Made by a program: the position numbers and the translations under genes | Source of the DNA: Bacillota bacterium | Lineage (GTDB): Bacteria; Bacillota; Clostridia; Christensenellales; Aristaeellaceae | Direction: 5' to 3' | Assembly (NCBI GenBank): GCA_023416655.1 | Contig: JAEZHK010000086.1 | Location: 1-31,571 of the forward strand | Length of the DNA stretch: 31,571 bases | Notes under the pieces: generated by a model | Seen by the model: only the letters and a program-made list of their open reading frames with translations | Database searches by the model: none | What the model was told of the DNA's origin: nothing | Shown here: positions 1 to 7,168 of the stretch, piece by piece | How positions within the stretch are numbered: the first letter of the stretch is position 1 | How the letters are laid out: each line of letters starts with the position of its first letter

Positions 1-149
1 AATCTAATCTGCGTGCAAAGATAGTAAAAAAACTTCGCTATTGCCGTATCTTTTATAGCAGTATAGTACATCGTATCAACGAGCCTGTTCAAAATTTTCT
101 GTAAACGCGGGTGTCTTCTGTGGAAGAATAATACACAGGAGGCGTATTT

Positions 150-1376
150 ATGCCACGGAAAAGCAAGCACGCGATCCCAGATGAGAAGAAAGCCCTGCTG
201 TTGGACCTAATCGAGACGTATGACGTGAAAACGACGGCGGATCTGCAAGAGGCGCTGAAGGATCTGCTCGGGGAGACGATCCAGACGATGCTGGAGCAGG
301 AGATTGACACGCAGATCGACGAGCGGGAGGAACAGGACCCGACGTACAGCGACAGCCGGAACGGATACAAGGACAAGACACTGCGCAGCAGCTACGGCGA
401 GATCCCGATCCAGGTTCCACAGGATCGAAACAGCGACTTCGAGCCAAAGGTGGTACCGAAGTACCTGCGGGACATCTCGGAGATCGAGGGGAAGATTGTC
501 GCGATGTACGCGCGTGGGATGAGCACGCGGCAGATCTCGGATCAGGTTCAGGATATATATGGGTTCGAAGTTAGCGAGGGTCTTGTGACGGGGATCACGA
601 ACAAGCTTCTGCCGGAGATCGAAGCGTGGCAGCGGCGTCCCTTGAGCGAGGTGTACCCGATCGTGTTCATAGACGCGGTGGTGTTCAATGTACGCGAGAG
701 CAACGTGATCCGAAAGCAGGCGGCGTACCTGATCCTGGGCGTAAGCGAGGAAGGGCACAAGGAGGTTCTGAGCATCACGATCGGGGAGGCGGAGAGCGCG
801 AAGTTCTGGCTGAGCGTGCTGAACGAGCTGAAGAACCGCGGCCTGAAGGACATTTTCGTGCTCTGCGCGGACGGCTTGAGCGGAATCAAAGAGGCAATCT
901 CCGCGGCGTACCCGATGACCGAATACCAGCGGTGCATCGTGCACGTGGTGCGCAACACGCTCAGGTACGTGGCGGACAAGGACAAGAAGGCGTTCGCCAC
1001 CGACCTCAAGACAATCTACCACGCCCCGGACGAGGAGCAGGGCCACGCCCGGATGCGCTCCGTCGCCCAAGTCTGGGACAAGAAATACCCCGGCTGCATG
1101 CGCCGATGGGAGGACAACTGGGATGTGATCAGCCCCATGTTCAAGTTCTCCGCCGCCGTCCGTAAGGCCATCTACACCACCAACGCCATTGAGAGCCTGA
1201 ACAGCGGCTACCGCCGCCTGAACCGCGCCAGGAGCGTTTTCCCCAGTGGCAGCGCCCTGCTCAAAGCCCTCTACCTGGCCACCTTCGAGCTGACGAAAAA
1301 GTGGACCCTCCCCCTAAGAAATTGGGGGCAAGTCCATAGCGAACTGGCCGTCATGTACCCCGGCAGGATGGCCTGA
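150..1376 (+). CDS. IS256-family (mutator-type) DDE transposase
   Basis: A 408-residue transposase, full length for the IS256 family, which moves the element by a copy-out route using a DDE RNase-H-fold active site. The expected acidic residues are visible in FIDAVVF (first Asp), LCADGLSG (second Asp) and TNAIESLN (Glu). The YQRCIVHVVRN segment between the second Asp and the Glu is typical of the family. The ATG is preceded by a good AGGAGG site at 138-143. The protein runs uninterrupted to a TGA, so the gene looks intact and possibly active. It shares the family fold but little sequence with the transposase remnant at 1585-2709, so the two come from different IS256-type elements. Confidence 0.93.
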   Translation: MPRKSKHAIPDEKKALLLDLIETYDVKTTADLQEALKDLLGETIQTMLEQEIDTQIDEREEQDPTYSDSRNGYKDKTLRSSYGEIPIQVPQDRNSDFEPKVVPKYLRDISEIEGKIVAMYARGMSTRQISDQVQDIYGFEVSEGLVTGITNKLLPEIEAWQRRPLSEVYPIVFIDAVVFNVRESNVIRKQAAYLILGVSEEGHKEVLSITIGEAESAKFWLSVLNELKNRGLKDIFVLCADGLSGIKEAISAAYPMTEYQRCIVHVVRNTLRYVADKDKKAFATDLKTIYHAPDEEQGHARMRSVAQVWDKKYPGCMRRWEDNWDVISPMFKFSAAVRKAIYTTNAIESLNSGYRRLNRARSVFPSGSALLKALYLATFELTKKWTLPLRNWGQVHSELAVMYPGRMA

Positions 1377-1410
1377 TCCTGAATCTGCCTTTGGCAAATC
1401 CGCCAGCCAG

Positions 1411-1534
1411 CCTTGACGAAACGCCGGTGAAAATGCTATCGTATCCTTGCCGACGGTGACGGGAACTCAGAAATCGCTGACTTCCACGACCGCCGGTCGG
1501 CGCAGTCTAGCATTTTCTCCGGCAGCCGTCAAGG
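1411..1534. repeat. Imperfect inverted repeat in the 3' tail of the IS256 element
   Basis: Arms 1411-1438 and 1508-1534 are inverted copies. Both begin CCTTGACG, contain GCCGG and end GAAAATGCTA when read on the same strand, with differences only in the few bases between those blocks. About 70 bp separates them. A 16-bp direct repeat with one mismatch, AGAAATC(G/A)CTGACTTC, occurs at 1469-1484 and 1587-1602. The tail also holds small hairpins (CCGCC-TTA-GGCGG at 1541-1553 and GACTTCT-TCAC-AGAAGTC at 1597-1614). This may be a remnant of a smaller inserted element or a regulatory tail of the IS. Confidence 0.6.
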
Positions 1535-1584
1535 CCAAGCCGCCTTACGGCGGTGGCTGCGTCCCTGCCTCGGGTTTCGAGAAT

Positions 1585-2709
1585 CTAGAAATCACTGACT
1601 TCTTCACAGAAGTCGCCCCTTACAGAAAATCTTGAACACCGCCAGTTGCCGTCCGGGAAGGCGCTAACGACGCGGGTTCTGCGCCGGATCTCCCGGTTCA
1701 GGCGTTCAATAACATTGTTGGTGCGGATCTTCTGCCAATGGGCGTAGGGGAAATCTATATAGACGAGGGTTTCTTCTATACCAGCTTCCACCTTCTTTGC
1801 CGCCTCCTTCAACTTCAGTTCCTGAAGCTTCCGGACGACCGCCTGGGCCTTTTCTCGAGCGGCTTCCTTGCTCTCCTGGGCGTGGATCGCCTTAAGCATG
1901 GCGGCGACCTCGGTCATCCTGGCACGAGGTGTGGCGGAGAACACGTTCCGGTAGAAATGCACCATGCAGCGCTGGTACTTCGCGTCCGGGAATACCTCAT
2001 GGACCGCTTCGCTCAACCCCAGGCATTTGTCCCCGACGAACAGCCGCGTTCCCTTCATGCCGCGCCCCTTCAAGTCCCGGAGGAACGTCAGCCAGCTCTC
2101 CTTGTCCTCCTTCATGCCCTCCGCGGCCCCGATGACTTCCCGATAGCCATCTTCATTCACCGCCAGCGCCACCAGTACCGATACGTTCTCGTACTCGCCG
2201 CCCCAATTCCGCTTCAGGTAGATGCCGTCCAGGTACACATACGGGTAGCTGCCGGATAACGGCCTCGACCGCCAATGGTCGATGTGGACATACACCTTCT
2301 TGTTCAGTTCGCTGACCGTCCCCGCCGATACCCGCGCTCCCCACAACGCCTCGGTGACGTCTTCCACACGCCGCACCGACACCCCAGCCAGATACATTTC
2401 GATCAGCGCTTCCTCCACCGAGCTTTCCCACCGCCGGTATCGCTCGATGATCGCCGTCTCGAACGTCACGCCCTTCAGCTTTGGCATCTTCAGCGTTACC
2501 TCGCCTGAACTGGTCAACAGTTCCCGCTCATAATGCCCCGACCGGTACCCCTGCCGATTCTCCGTCCGCTCGTATCGCCCGGCGTTGGTCAGTGCCTGCG
2601 CTTCCTGTTCCAGCATCTCGTTCAGCGTCTCTTCCACGCTGCTTCGAACAAGTTCCTTCAACTCGCTCTTTATCGCTGCCTCGTTCAGGTGTATAATCTT
2701 CTCGGACAT
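1585..2709 (-). pseudogene. IS256-family transposase, 3' end cut off by the neighbouring insertion sequence
   Basis: The reading frame starts at ATG 2709 (MSEKIIHLNE), preceded by an AAGGGAAG ribosome-binding site. It shows family hallmarks: YLDGIYLK (first Asp), FVGDKCLGL (second Asp), YQRCMVHFYRN and NVIERLNREIRRRTR (Glu). About 356 residues are genuine, up to the conserved AFPDGN segment. After that the frame runs into the terminal repeat of the IS at 86-1638 and adds a short unrelated tail ending at 1585. Family members normally continue roughly 30-40 residues past FPDGN, and that segment is missing. The active-site residues are kept, but the lost C-terminus makes the product probably inactive. 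A longer frame upstream to 2838 exists but has no ribosome-binding site. Confidence 0.88.
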
Positions 2710-2852
2710 TGCTGCAGCTTCCCTTTGGTGAGTTTTGTGTGGTAGCTTGATTCTACCAAACGGCTGCCGCTTTGTCCTCTCTATTTTTGGAACCCGCTGT
2801 CCCCAATTTGCGAAACTTATTGTACCTTGTCGTTTCATGTTGAGAATAATCC

Positions 2853-2881
2853 TTGACAGCCCTTGTCAATGGGCGTAAACT
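2853..2881 (+). promoter_or_regulatory. Candidate sigma-A promoter between the IS debris and the lux-type operon
   Basis: TTGACA at 2853-2858, a 17-bp spacer and TAAACT at 2876-2881 (4 of 6 to TATAAT). The -35 lies in a short palindrome (TTGAC at 2853, GTCAA ending at 2869). A second TTGACA at 2884-2889 lacks a convincing -10. The region is flanked by the inverted pair GTTTCATGT (2832-2840) and ACATGAAAC (2887-2895). It is a plausible start for the 3017-10894 operon, but other start points are possible. Confidence 0.35.
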
Positions 2882-3016
2882 TTTTGACATGAAACCCACG
2901 CTTTCAGCATTCATGCATAACACATAGAGCATCTTTTCCTGCTATCAAGGATCACGTATTATTCATGCCACTGGGATCTTATATCTTGCCGAAATTTGGG
3001 AAGGAATCGATGAACA

Positions 3017-3676
3017 ATGCTTGGAATCTATGGCGCCGGCGGGCTTGGAACAGAAATCCTCGATCTGGCGCGCGCAATCAATAAAAGTACGCCGATATGG
3101 GACGATATAGTTTTTATAGCCGACATTGAAGGACTCACGAACGTGGATGGTGTGCCGGTGTACGCGTTGGAAGATTTTTGCGCGGTCGGCAAAGAGGCTG
3201 AGGTGATCGTTGCGTTGGGCGATCCGAGCCTGAGGCATGGGCTGTACGAAAAGGTCGCGGGTTGCGGGCTGAAGATTGCCACCCTCATCCACCCCAATGC
3301 GCAGATCGGGCACGGGACCCGCATCGGCAGTGGGTGCGTCATCCAGTATGGCGTATTCGTGTCCTGCAATGTGACCCTCGGCGACAACGTGCTCTTGCAA
3401 CCCAGCTGCAGCGTCGGGCATGACGTCATCATTGGCACAAGCAGCGTCCTGTCGTCCTACGTGAGCGTCGCGGGGAAATGCAGAATCGGGAGCGGAACGT
3501 ACCTGGGCCTCAACTGCCCGGTGCGGGATTGCATAACGATCGGAAGCAATACCATCATCGGCATGGGTTCCGTCGTGCAGCGCGACATTCCCGATGAAGT
3601 CATCGCGATGGGGAACCCCGCGAGGGTGATCCAGCGGAATACGGAACACAGGGTTTTCAGCAATCAGAAAGAGTGA
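3017..3676 (+). CDS. NeuD/PglD-family sugar O- or N-acyltransferase (left-handed beta-helix)
   Basis: A 219-residue protein of the NeuD/PglD type, the usual length for the family. These enzymes transfer an acetyl or other acyl group from acyl-CoA to an amino or hydroxyl group of a nucleotide sugar or sialic-acid-like sugar. The N-terminus carries a Rossmann-like sugar-binding part (IYGAGGLGTEILDLA, residues 3-17). The second half is a run of hexapeptide repeats (IGHGTRIGSG through IGSNTIIGMGS). The expected catalytic histidine is in SVGHDVIIG. The ATG at 3017 follows AAGGAA at 3001-3006. It is the first gene of a nine-gene operon, only 4 nt before the next start, so the acyl donor may be made by the operon itself. 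Substrate unknown. Confidence 0.8.
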   Translation: MLGIYGAGGLGTEILDLARAINKSTPIWDDIVFIADIEGLTNVDGVPVYALEDFCAVGKEAEVIVALGDPSLRHGLYEKVAGCGLKIATLIHPNAQIGHGTRIGSGCVIQYGVFVSCNVTLGDNVLLQPSCSVGHDVIIGTSSVLSSYVSVAGKCRIGSGTYLGLNCPVRDCITIGSNTIIGMGSVVQRDIPDEVIAMGNPARVIQRNTEHRVFSNQKE

Positions 3677-3680
3677 TTTG

Positions 3681-4427
3681 ATGACCTTACAGGGGAAGAC
3701 CGCGGTGATTACCGGATGCCTGCAGGGGATCGGCAGAAGCGCGCTGGATCTGTTTGCGGCAAACGGCGCCAACGTCTTTGCGTGCGTTCAGGCGAATACG
3801 GACGAGTTTTTGGAGCATGCGAACCAACTCGAAAAACAATATAACGTCAAGGTCATCCCCGTTGCCTTTGACATGGCGTCCAATGATTCCATCAAAAGCG
3901 CCGTCAAGGAGATTCAGAAGGAAAAACTGCCCGTCGACATTCTGGTCAACATCGCCGGGATCGCGAAGGATTCCATCTTCCCGATGGTGACGCTCGATCA
4001 GATGCAGGAAGTCTTTCAGATCAATTTCTTCTCCCAGATCATCCTCTCCCAGTATATTTCAAAGTTCATGTTGCGCCAGGGCCGCGGAAGCATCATCTTC
4101 ACCTCCAGCATCACGGCGCTGGACGGCAATTTCGGGCAGCTCGTATATGGCGCGTCCAAGGCGGCGCTGATCGCCGCGATGAAGACGATGGCCATTGAGC
4201 TGGGTCCGAAGGGTATCCGGGTGAACGCCGTCGCGCCCGGGGTCATCAAAACGCCGATGACAGAGCCCCTGATCGACAATCTCCTGCTTGAGAAGATGGA
4301 GCGGTCAAGCCTCAAACGGTACGGTTCGCCGGAGGAAGTCGCGGAGCTTCTTCTGTTCTTGGCGTCCGATGAATCCGCGTACATCACCGGTCAGACGATT
4401 CGCGTCGACGGAGGCATTGGCGGATGA
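3681..4427 (+). CDS. SDR-family NAD(P)-dependent oxidoreductase (first of a tandem pair)
   Basis: A 248-residue short-chain dehydrogenase/reductase. The cofactor motif TGCLQGIG is near the N-terminus, and the catalytic set is the Ser of FTSSIT plus the YGASK Tyr-Lys pair. A C-terminal segment ending TGQTIRVDGG is typical of FabG-like classical SDRs. It probably reduces a keto group on a sugar or acyl intermediate. A TTG directly before the ATG (3678) is an alternative start; the ribosome-binding site is weak, so translation may be coupled to the preceding gene. It overlaps the next gene by 4 nt (ATGA). Clear similarity to the following gene shows a tandem duplication. The substrate cannot be read from sequence. 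Confidence 0.85.
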   Translation: MTLQGKTAVITGCLQGIGRSALDLFAANGANVFACVQANTDEFLEHANQLEKQYNVKVIPVAFDMASNDSIKSAVKEIQKEKLPVDILVNIAGIAKDSIFPMVTLDQMQEVFQINFFSQIILSQYISKFMLRQGRGSIIFTSSITALDGNFGQLVYGASKAALIAAMKTMAIELGPKGIRVNAVAPGVIKTPMTEPLIDNLLLEKMERSSLKRYGSPEEVAELLLFLASDESAYITGQTIRVDGGIGG

Positions 4428-5170
4428 TGAAGCTGCTTGAAGGTAAAAATGTCCTCATCACGGGGACGAACCGCGGCATCGGGCGCGCGATGCTCACTGT
4501 CTTCGCGGAAAACGGCGCGAACATCTGGGCGCATGCCAGAAGCCTGACGCCGGAATTCCAAACCCTGTGCGATACGGCCTCGTCGACGTACGGCGTTTCC
4601 GTGTGGCCTTTGTGCTTTGAGCTGACGGACGCGGAGGCGATGAAAGCCGCGGTCAAGCAGATCATGGCGACGAAGCTCCCCGTGGACGCGCTGGTCAACA
4701 ACGCGGGCATCACGTTCAACGCGCTGTTTCAGATGTCCAGGCTGGAGGATGTGCGCACCCAAATGGAGGTCAACTTCTTCGCCCCGTTCCTGTTGACGCA
4801 GTACATTTCGAAGCTCATGGTCCGCAGCAAAAAGGGCAGCATCGTCAACGTCGCCTCGACGGCGGCGTTTGATGGGAACTCCGGCAAGTCCGCCTACGGT
4901 GCGTCGAAGGCAGCTTTGGTGGCGATGACGAAATCCATCGCGGAGGAACTGGGCCCCAGCGGCATCCGGGCCAATTGCATCGCGCCCGGGATCACGGAAT
5001 CGGAGATGCTCGCCACCATGCCAGATGCCATTGTGGAGGGCGTCAAAAACGCCGTCGCGCTGAGGCGGGCGGGCCAGCCCATGGACATCGCGCACGTGGC
5101 GGCATTCCTGGCGTCCGACCGTTCTTCCTATATCACCGGTCAGACGATCCGCGCGGACGGTGGCATGTAG
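4424..5170 (+). CDS. SDR-family NAD(P)-dependent oxidoreductase (second of a tandem pair)
   Basis: A 248-residue FabG-like SDR with cofactor motif TGTNRGIG, the NNAG motif (VNNAGIT), the Ser of NVASTA and the YGASK catalytic pair, ending TGQTIRADGG. The ATG at 4424 overlaps the previous stop and follows GGAGG at 4410-4414 at a good distance. It is similar to its upstream neighbour along its length (for example a KLPVD segment before the NNAG region in both). The upstream copy has VNIAG in place of VNNAG, so the two may differ in activity or substrate. A 3-ketoacyl-ACP reductase role is possible given the downstream acyl carrier protein; reduction of a keto sugar is equally possible. Confidence 0.86.
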   Translation: MMKLLEGKNVLITGTNRGIGRAMLTVFAENGANIWAHARSLTPEFQTLCDTASSTYGVSVWPLCFELTDAEAMKAAVKQIMATKLPVDALVNNAGITFNALFQMSRLEDVRTQMEVNFFAPFLLTQYISKLMVRSKKGSIVNVASTAAFDGNSGKSAYGASKAALVAMTKSIAEELGPSGIRANCIAPGITESEMLATMPDAIVEGVKNAVALRRAGQPMDIAHVAAFLASDRSSYITGQTIRADGGM

Positions 5171-5958
5171 TGGCTACGATCTTTGAATTGCGTGAAGCCT
5201 CAAGAGCAATGCGCCTTAATATCCTGCGGCTTGCCCATGCCGCGGGCAGAAAGGGCGCGCACATCGCGCCGTCTCTCTCGATGGTCGAGATCATGGCGGC
5301 GCTTTTTGTGGACGTCATGGATCACGGGCGGGACCTTTTCGTTTTGAGCAAGGGCCACGGGGCGCTGTGCTACTACACGGCCATGCATCAGGCGGGGCTT
5401 ATCGGCAAGGACCAGCTGGATACGTTTGAGGAAAACGGCGGGGAGTTTTCCGGCCAGCCCTCCCGGAGCGACCGGAACCGGATCGCCTTTTCCAGCGGCA
5501 GCCTTGGGATGGGGCTTTCTTACGGCGCGGGCCGCGCCCTCGCGAAAAAGCGGAGCAGGGACGGCGGGAAGGTCTACGTGCTGATCGGCGATGGGGAACT
5601 CAATGAAGGAAGCATTTGGGAGGCGGCCATGTTTTCCGCCCATTTCGGATTAAACAACCTCGTCGCGATCGTCGATAAAAATAACATGCAGTCCGACGGC
5701 TGCTCGAAGGACATCATGCGGCTGGATGTCCAATCCATCTGGCGGTCCTTCGGCTGGGACGCCAAGACCTGCGACGGCCACGACGCAAGCGCCCTCCGGG
5801 ACGCGTTCGCTTCTGAAAGCGAACGCCCCAGGGTTTTGATCGCGGAAACGGTGAAGGGCAAGGGCGTTTCGTTCATGGAGCACCAGCGGGGCTGGCATCA
5901 CGGCCACATGACGGAAGCGCAGTTTTCAGAGGCCATGGCGGAGGTGATCCACGCTTGA
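5170..5958 (+). CDS. Transketolase, N-terminal (thiamine-diphosphate-binding) subunit
   Basis: A 262-residue protein matching the first half of transketolase, which with its partner subunit transfers a two-carbon ketol group from a ketose to an aldehyde. The ThDP/metal motif is visible as GDGELNEGSIWEA followed by NNMQSDG. Other family marks are KGHGALCYY and SGSLGMGLSYGAG. The chosen start is GTG at 5170, which overlaps the TAG of the preceding gene by one base; a later ATG at 5212 is a weaker alternative because it would cut into the conserved N-terminus. It overlaps the next gene by 4 nt. Split transketolases are common in anaerobes, but the location among acyl-processing genes suggests a dedicated rather than pentose-phosphate role. 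Confidence 0.9.
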   Translation: MATIFELREASRAMRLNILRLAHAAGRKGAHIAPSLSMVEIMAALFVDVMDHGRDLFVLSKGHGALCYYTAMHQAGLIGKDQLDTFEENGGEFSGQPSRSDRNRIAFSSGSLGMGLSYGAGRALAKKRSRDGGKVYVLIGDGELNEGSIWEAAMFSAHFGLNNLVAIVDKNNMQSDGCSKDIMRLDVQSIWRSFGWDAKTCDGHDASALRDAFASESERPRVLIAETVKGKGVSFMEHQRGWHHGHMTEAQFSEAMAEVIHA

Positions 5959-6935
5959 AGGAGATCACCCCGGTTGCCATCCGCACCTGGTCCATGCTGG
6001 GGCAGCGTGGCTCGTTTGGCGCGGCGCTAACGGAATGCGCGGCGGAGAACCCCGCTATCGTGGCGCTGACGGCGGATCTTTGCAACACGTCCGGACTGGA
6101 CCGCTTTCTGGAGGCATATCCGGATCGGCTCTTCAACGTGGGGATCGCCGAACAGAACCTGCTCGGCGTCGCCGCGGGCCTGGCGGACAGCGGCTATGTG
6201 CCCTTCGCGACGACGTTCGCCAACTTCGCCACCATGCGGGCGTGTGAATGGGTCCGGCACTTCATGGGCTACATGCGGTGCAACGTGAAGCTCGTCGGCT
6301 TCGGTGCGGGATTCGCGATGGAACAGTTCGGAAACACGCATTACGGTGTCGAGGACGTTGCCGCGATCCGGGCGATTCCGAACATCCGCATCTTCTCCCC
6401 GGCCGACGGGCTCGAGGTGGTCAAGTGCGTGGCTGCGGCCGCGAACGACGCGCAGCCGACATACATCCGGCTGACCGGGCGAATGAACAACCCCATCGTG
6501 CACCGGAAGGACTTCGAGTTTGTCCCGGGTAAGATGGTAACCTTGCGAGAAGGCGGAGACGTGGCGGTGTTTGCGACCGGGAGCATGGTTCACCGCGCGC
6601 TGGGCGCATGCGAAGAACTCGAAGGATTGGGCATCCGCTGCGCGCTGTACGATGCGCATACCATCAATCCGCTGGATGAGGCGCTGTCAGAGTACTGCCG
6701 CGGAAAGAGGCTGGTCGTTTCGGTCGAGGAGCACAGCACCGTGGGCGGGCTGGGAAGCGCCATCGCGGAAAGAATCAGCGAGATTCCCGCAAACGCCCCG
6801 CTCCTGCGGTTGGGGATCGGGCAGGGCTACAAGCCTGCGGGCGACTACGAATACATGCTGGAGCAGAATCGGCTTACGAAAACGATGATCGCGGAAGACA
6901 TTACGAAGAGGGTTTTGGAGGTTATAGTGGCATGA
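5955..6935 (+). CDS. Transketolase, C-terminal (pyrimidine-binding) subunit
   Basis: A 326-residue protein with the second and third domains of transketolase. The conserved glutamate that activates thiamine diphosphate lies in VGIAEQNLLGVAAGLA, followed by the pyrimidine domain (FATTFANFA) and a C-terminal domain with VSVEEHSTVGGLGSAIAE. The start is a TTG at 5955 within TTGA, overlapping the stop of the N-subunit gene; a strong GGAGGTGAT site at 5939-5947 supports it. The 4-nt overlap means coupled translation, which fits a 1:1 complex of the two halves. It also overlaps the next gene by 4 nt. Confidence 0.9.
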   Translation: MKEITPVAIRTWSMLGQRGSFGAALTECAAENPAIVALTADLCNTSGLDRFLEAYPDRLFNVGIAEQNLLGVAAGLADSGYVPFATTFANFATMRACEWVRHFMGYMRCNVKLVGFGAGFAMEQFGNTHYGVEDVAAIRAIPNIRIFSPADGLEVVKCVAAAANDAQPTYIRLTGRMNNPIVHRKDFEFVPGKMVTLREGGDVAVFATGSMVHRALGACEELEGLGIRCALYDAHTINPLDEALSEYCRGKRLVVSVEEHSTVGGLGSAIAERISEIPANAPLLRLGIGQGYKPAGDYEYMLEQNRLTKTMIAEDITKRVLEVIVA

Positions 6936-7168
6936 CGAGCCTTGAAACGTATACCCTGGCGTTTGTGGAAGCATTTGAAATCGGGGCCGATCAGGCGCCC
7001 GCGCTCGCCTATCAGAGCATCAAGCAATGGGACTCCGTGGGGCATATGAGCCTGATGGCGTCGCTGGAGGAAAAGTTCGACATCATGATGGACGCCGACG
7101 ACATCATTGACTTCAGCTCCTTTGACAGGGGGAAGGACATTCTGAGGAAGTATGATGTGGAGATTTGA
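6932..7168 (+). CDS. Acyl carrier protein-like protein
   Basis: A 78-residue acidic protein with the size and motif of an acyl or peptidyl carrier protein. The phosphopantetheine attachment serine is expected in WDSVGHMSL (around residue 36), matching the DSxxxM pattern. A carrier of this kind would hold an acyl or hydroxyacyl chain as a thioester. It lies directly upstream of an AMP-forming ligase that could load it, and close to LuxE/LuxC-like genes that could take the chain as a protein-bound ester and reduce it. It overlaps the gene before by 4 nt and the gene after by 17 nt, so it is expressed as part of the same unit. Confidence 0.84.
   Translation: MTSLETYTLAFVEAFEIGADQAPALAYQSIKQWDSVGHMSLMASLEEKFDIMMDADDIIDFSSFDRGKDILRKYDVEI

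Larger units (their letters stand above)
86..1638 (+). mobile_element. IS256-family insertion sequence, apparently complete
   Basis: The ends carry imperfect 19-bp inverted repeats: positions 86-104 and the complement of 1620-1638 agree at 18 of 19 bases (core TGTTCAAnATTTTCTGTAA). Between them lie one intact transposase gene and an unusually long 3' non-coding tail of about 240 bp. The right end abuts the truncated reading frame of a second IS256-type transposase, so this copy inserted into an older element. I see no matching 8-bp target duplication beside the two ends, and the missing 3' part of the older gene is not to the left of position 86. The exact tips could be off by one or two bases. 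Confidence 0.75.

Noticed and set aside
1447..1635. A 62-codon frame in the tail of the insertion sequence
   Set aside because: It runs through the repeats and the terminal inverted repeat, with no ribosome-binding site.
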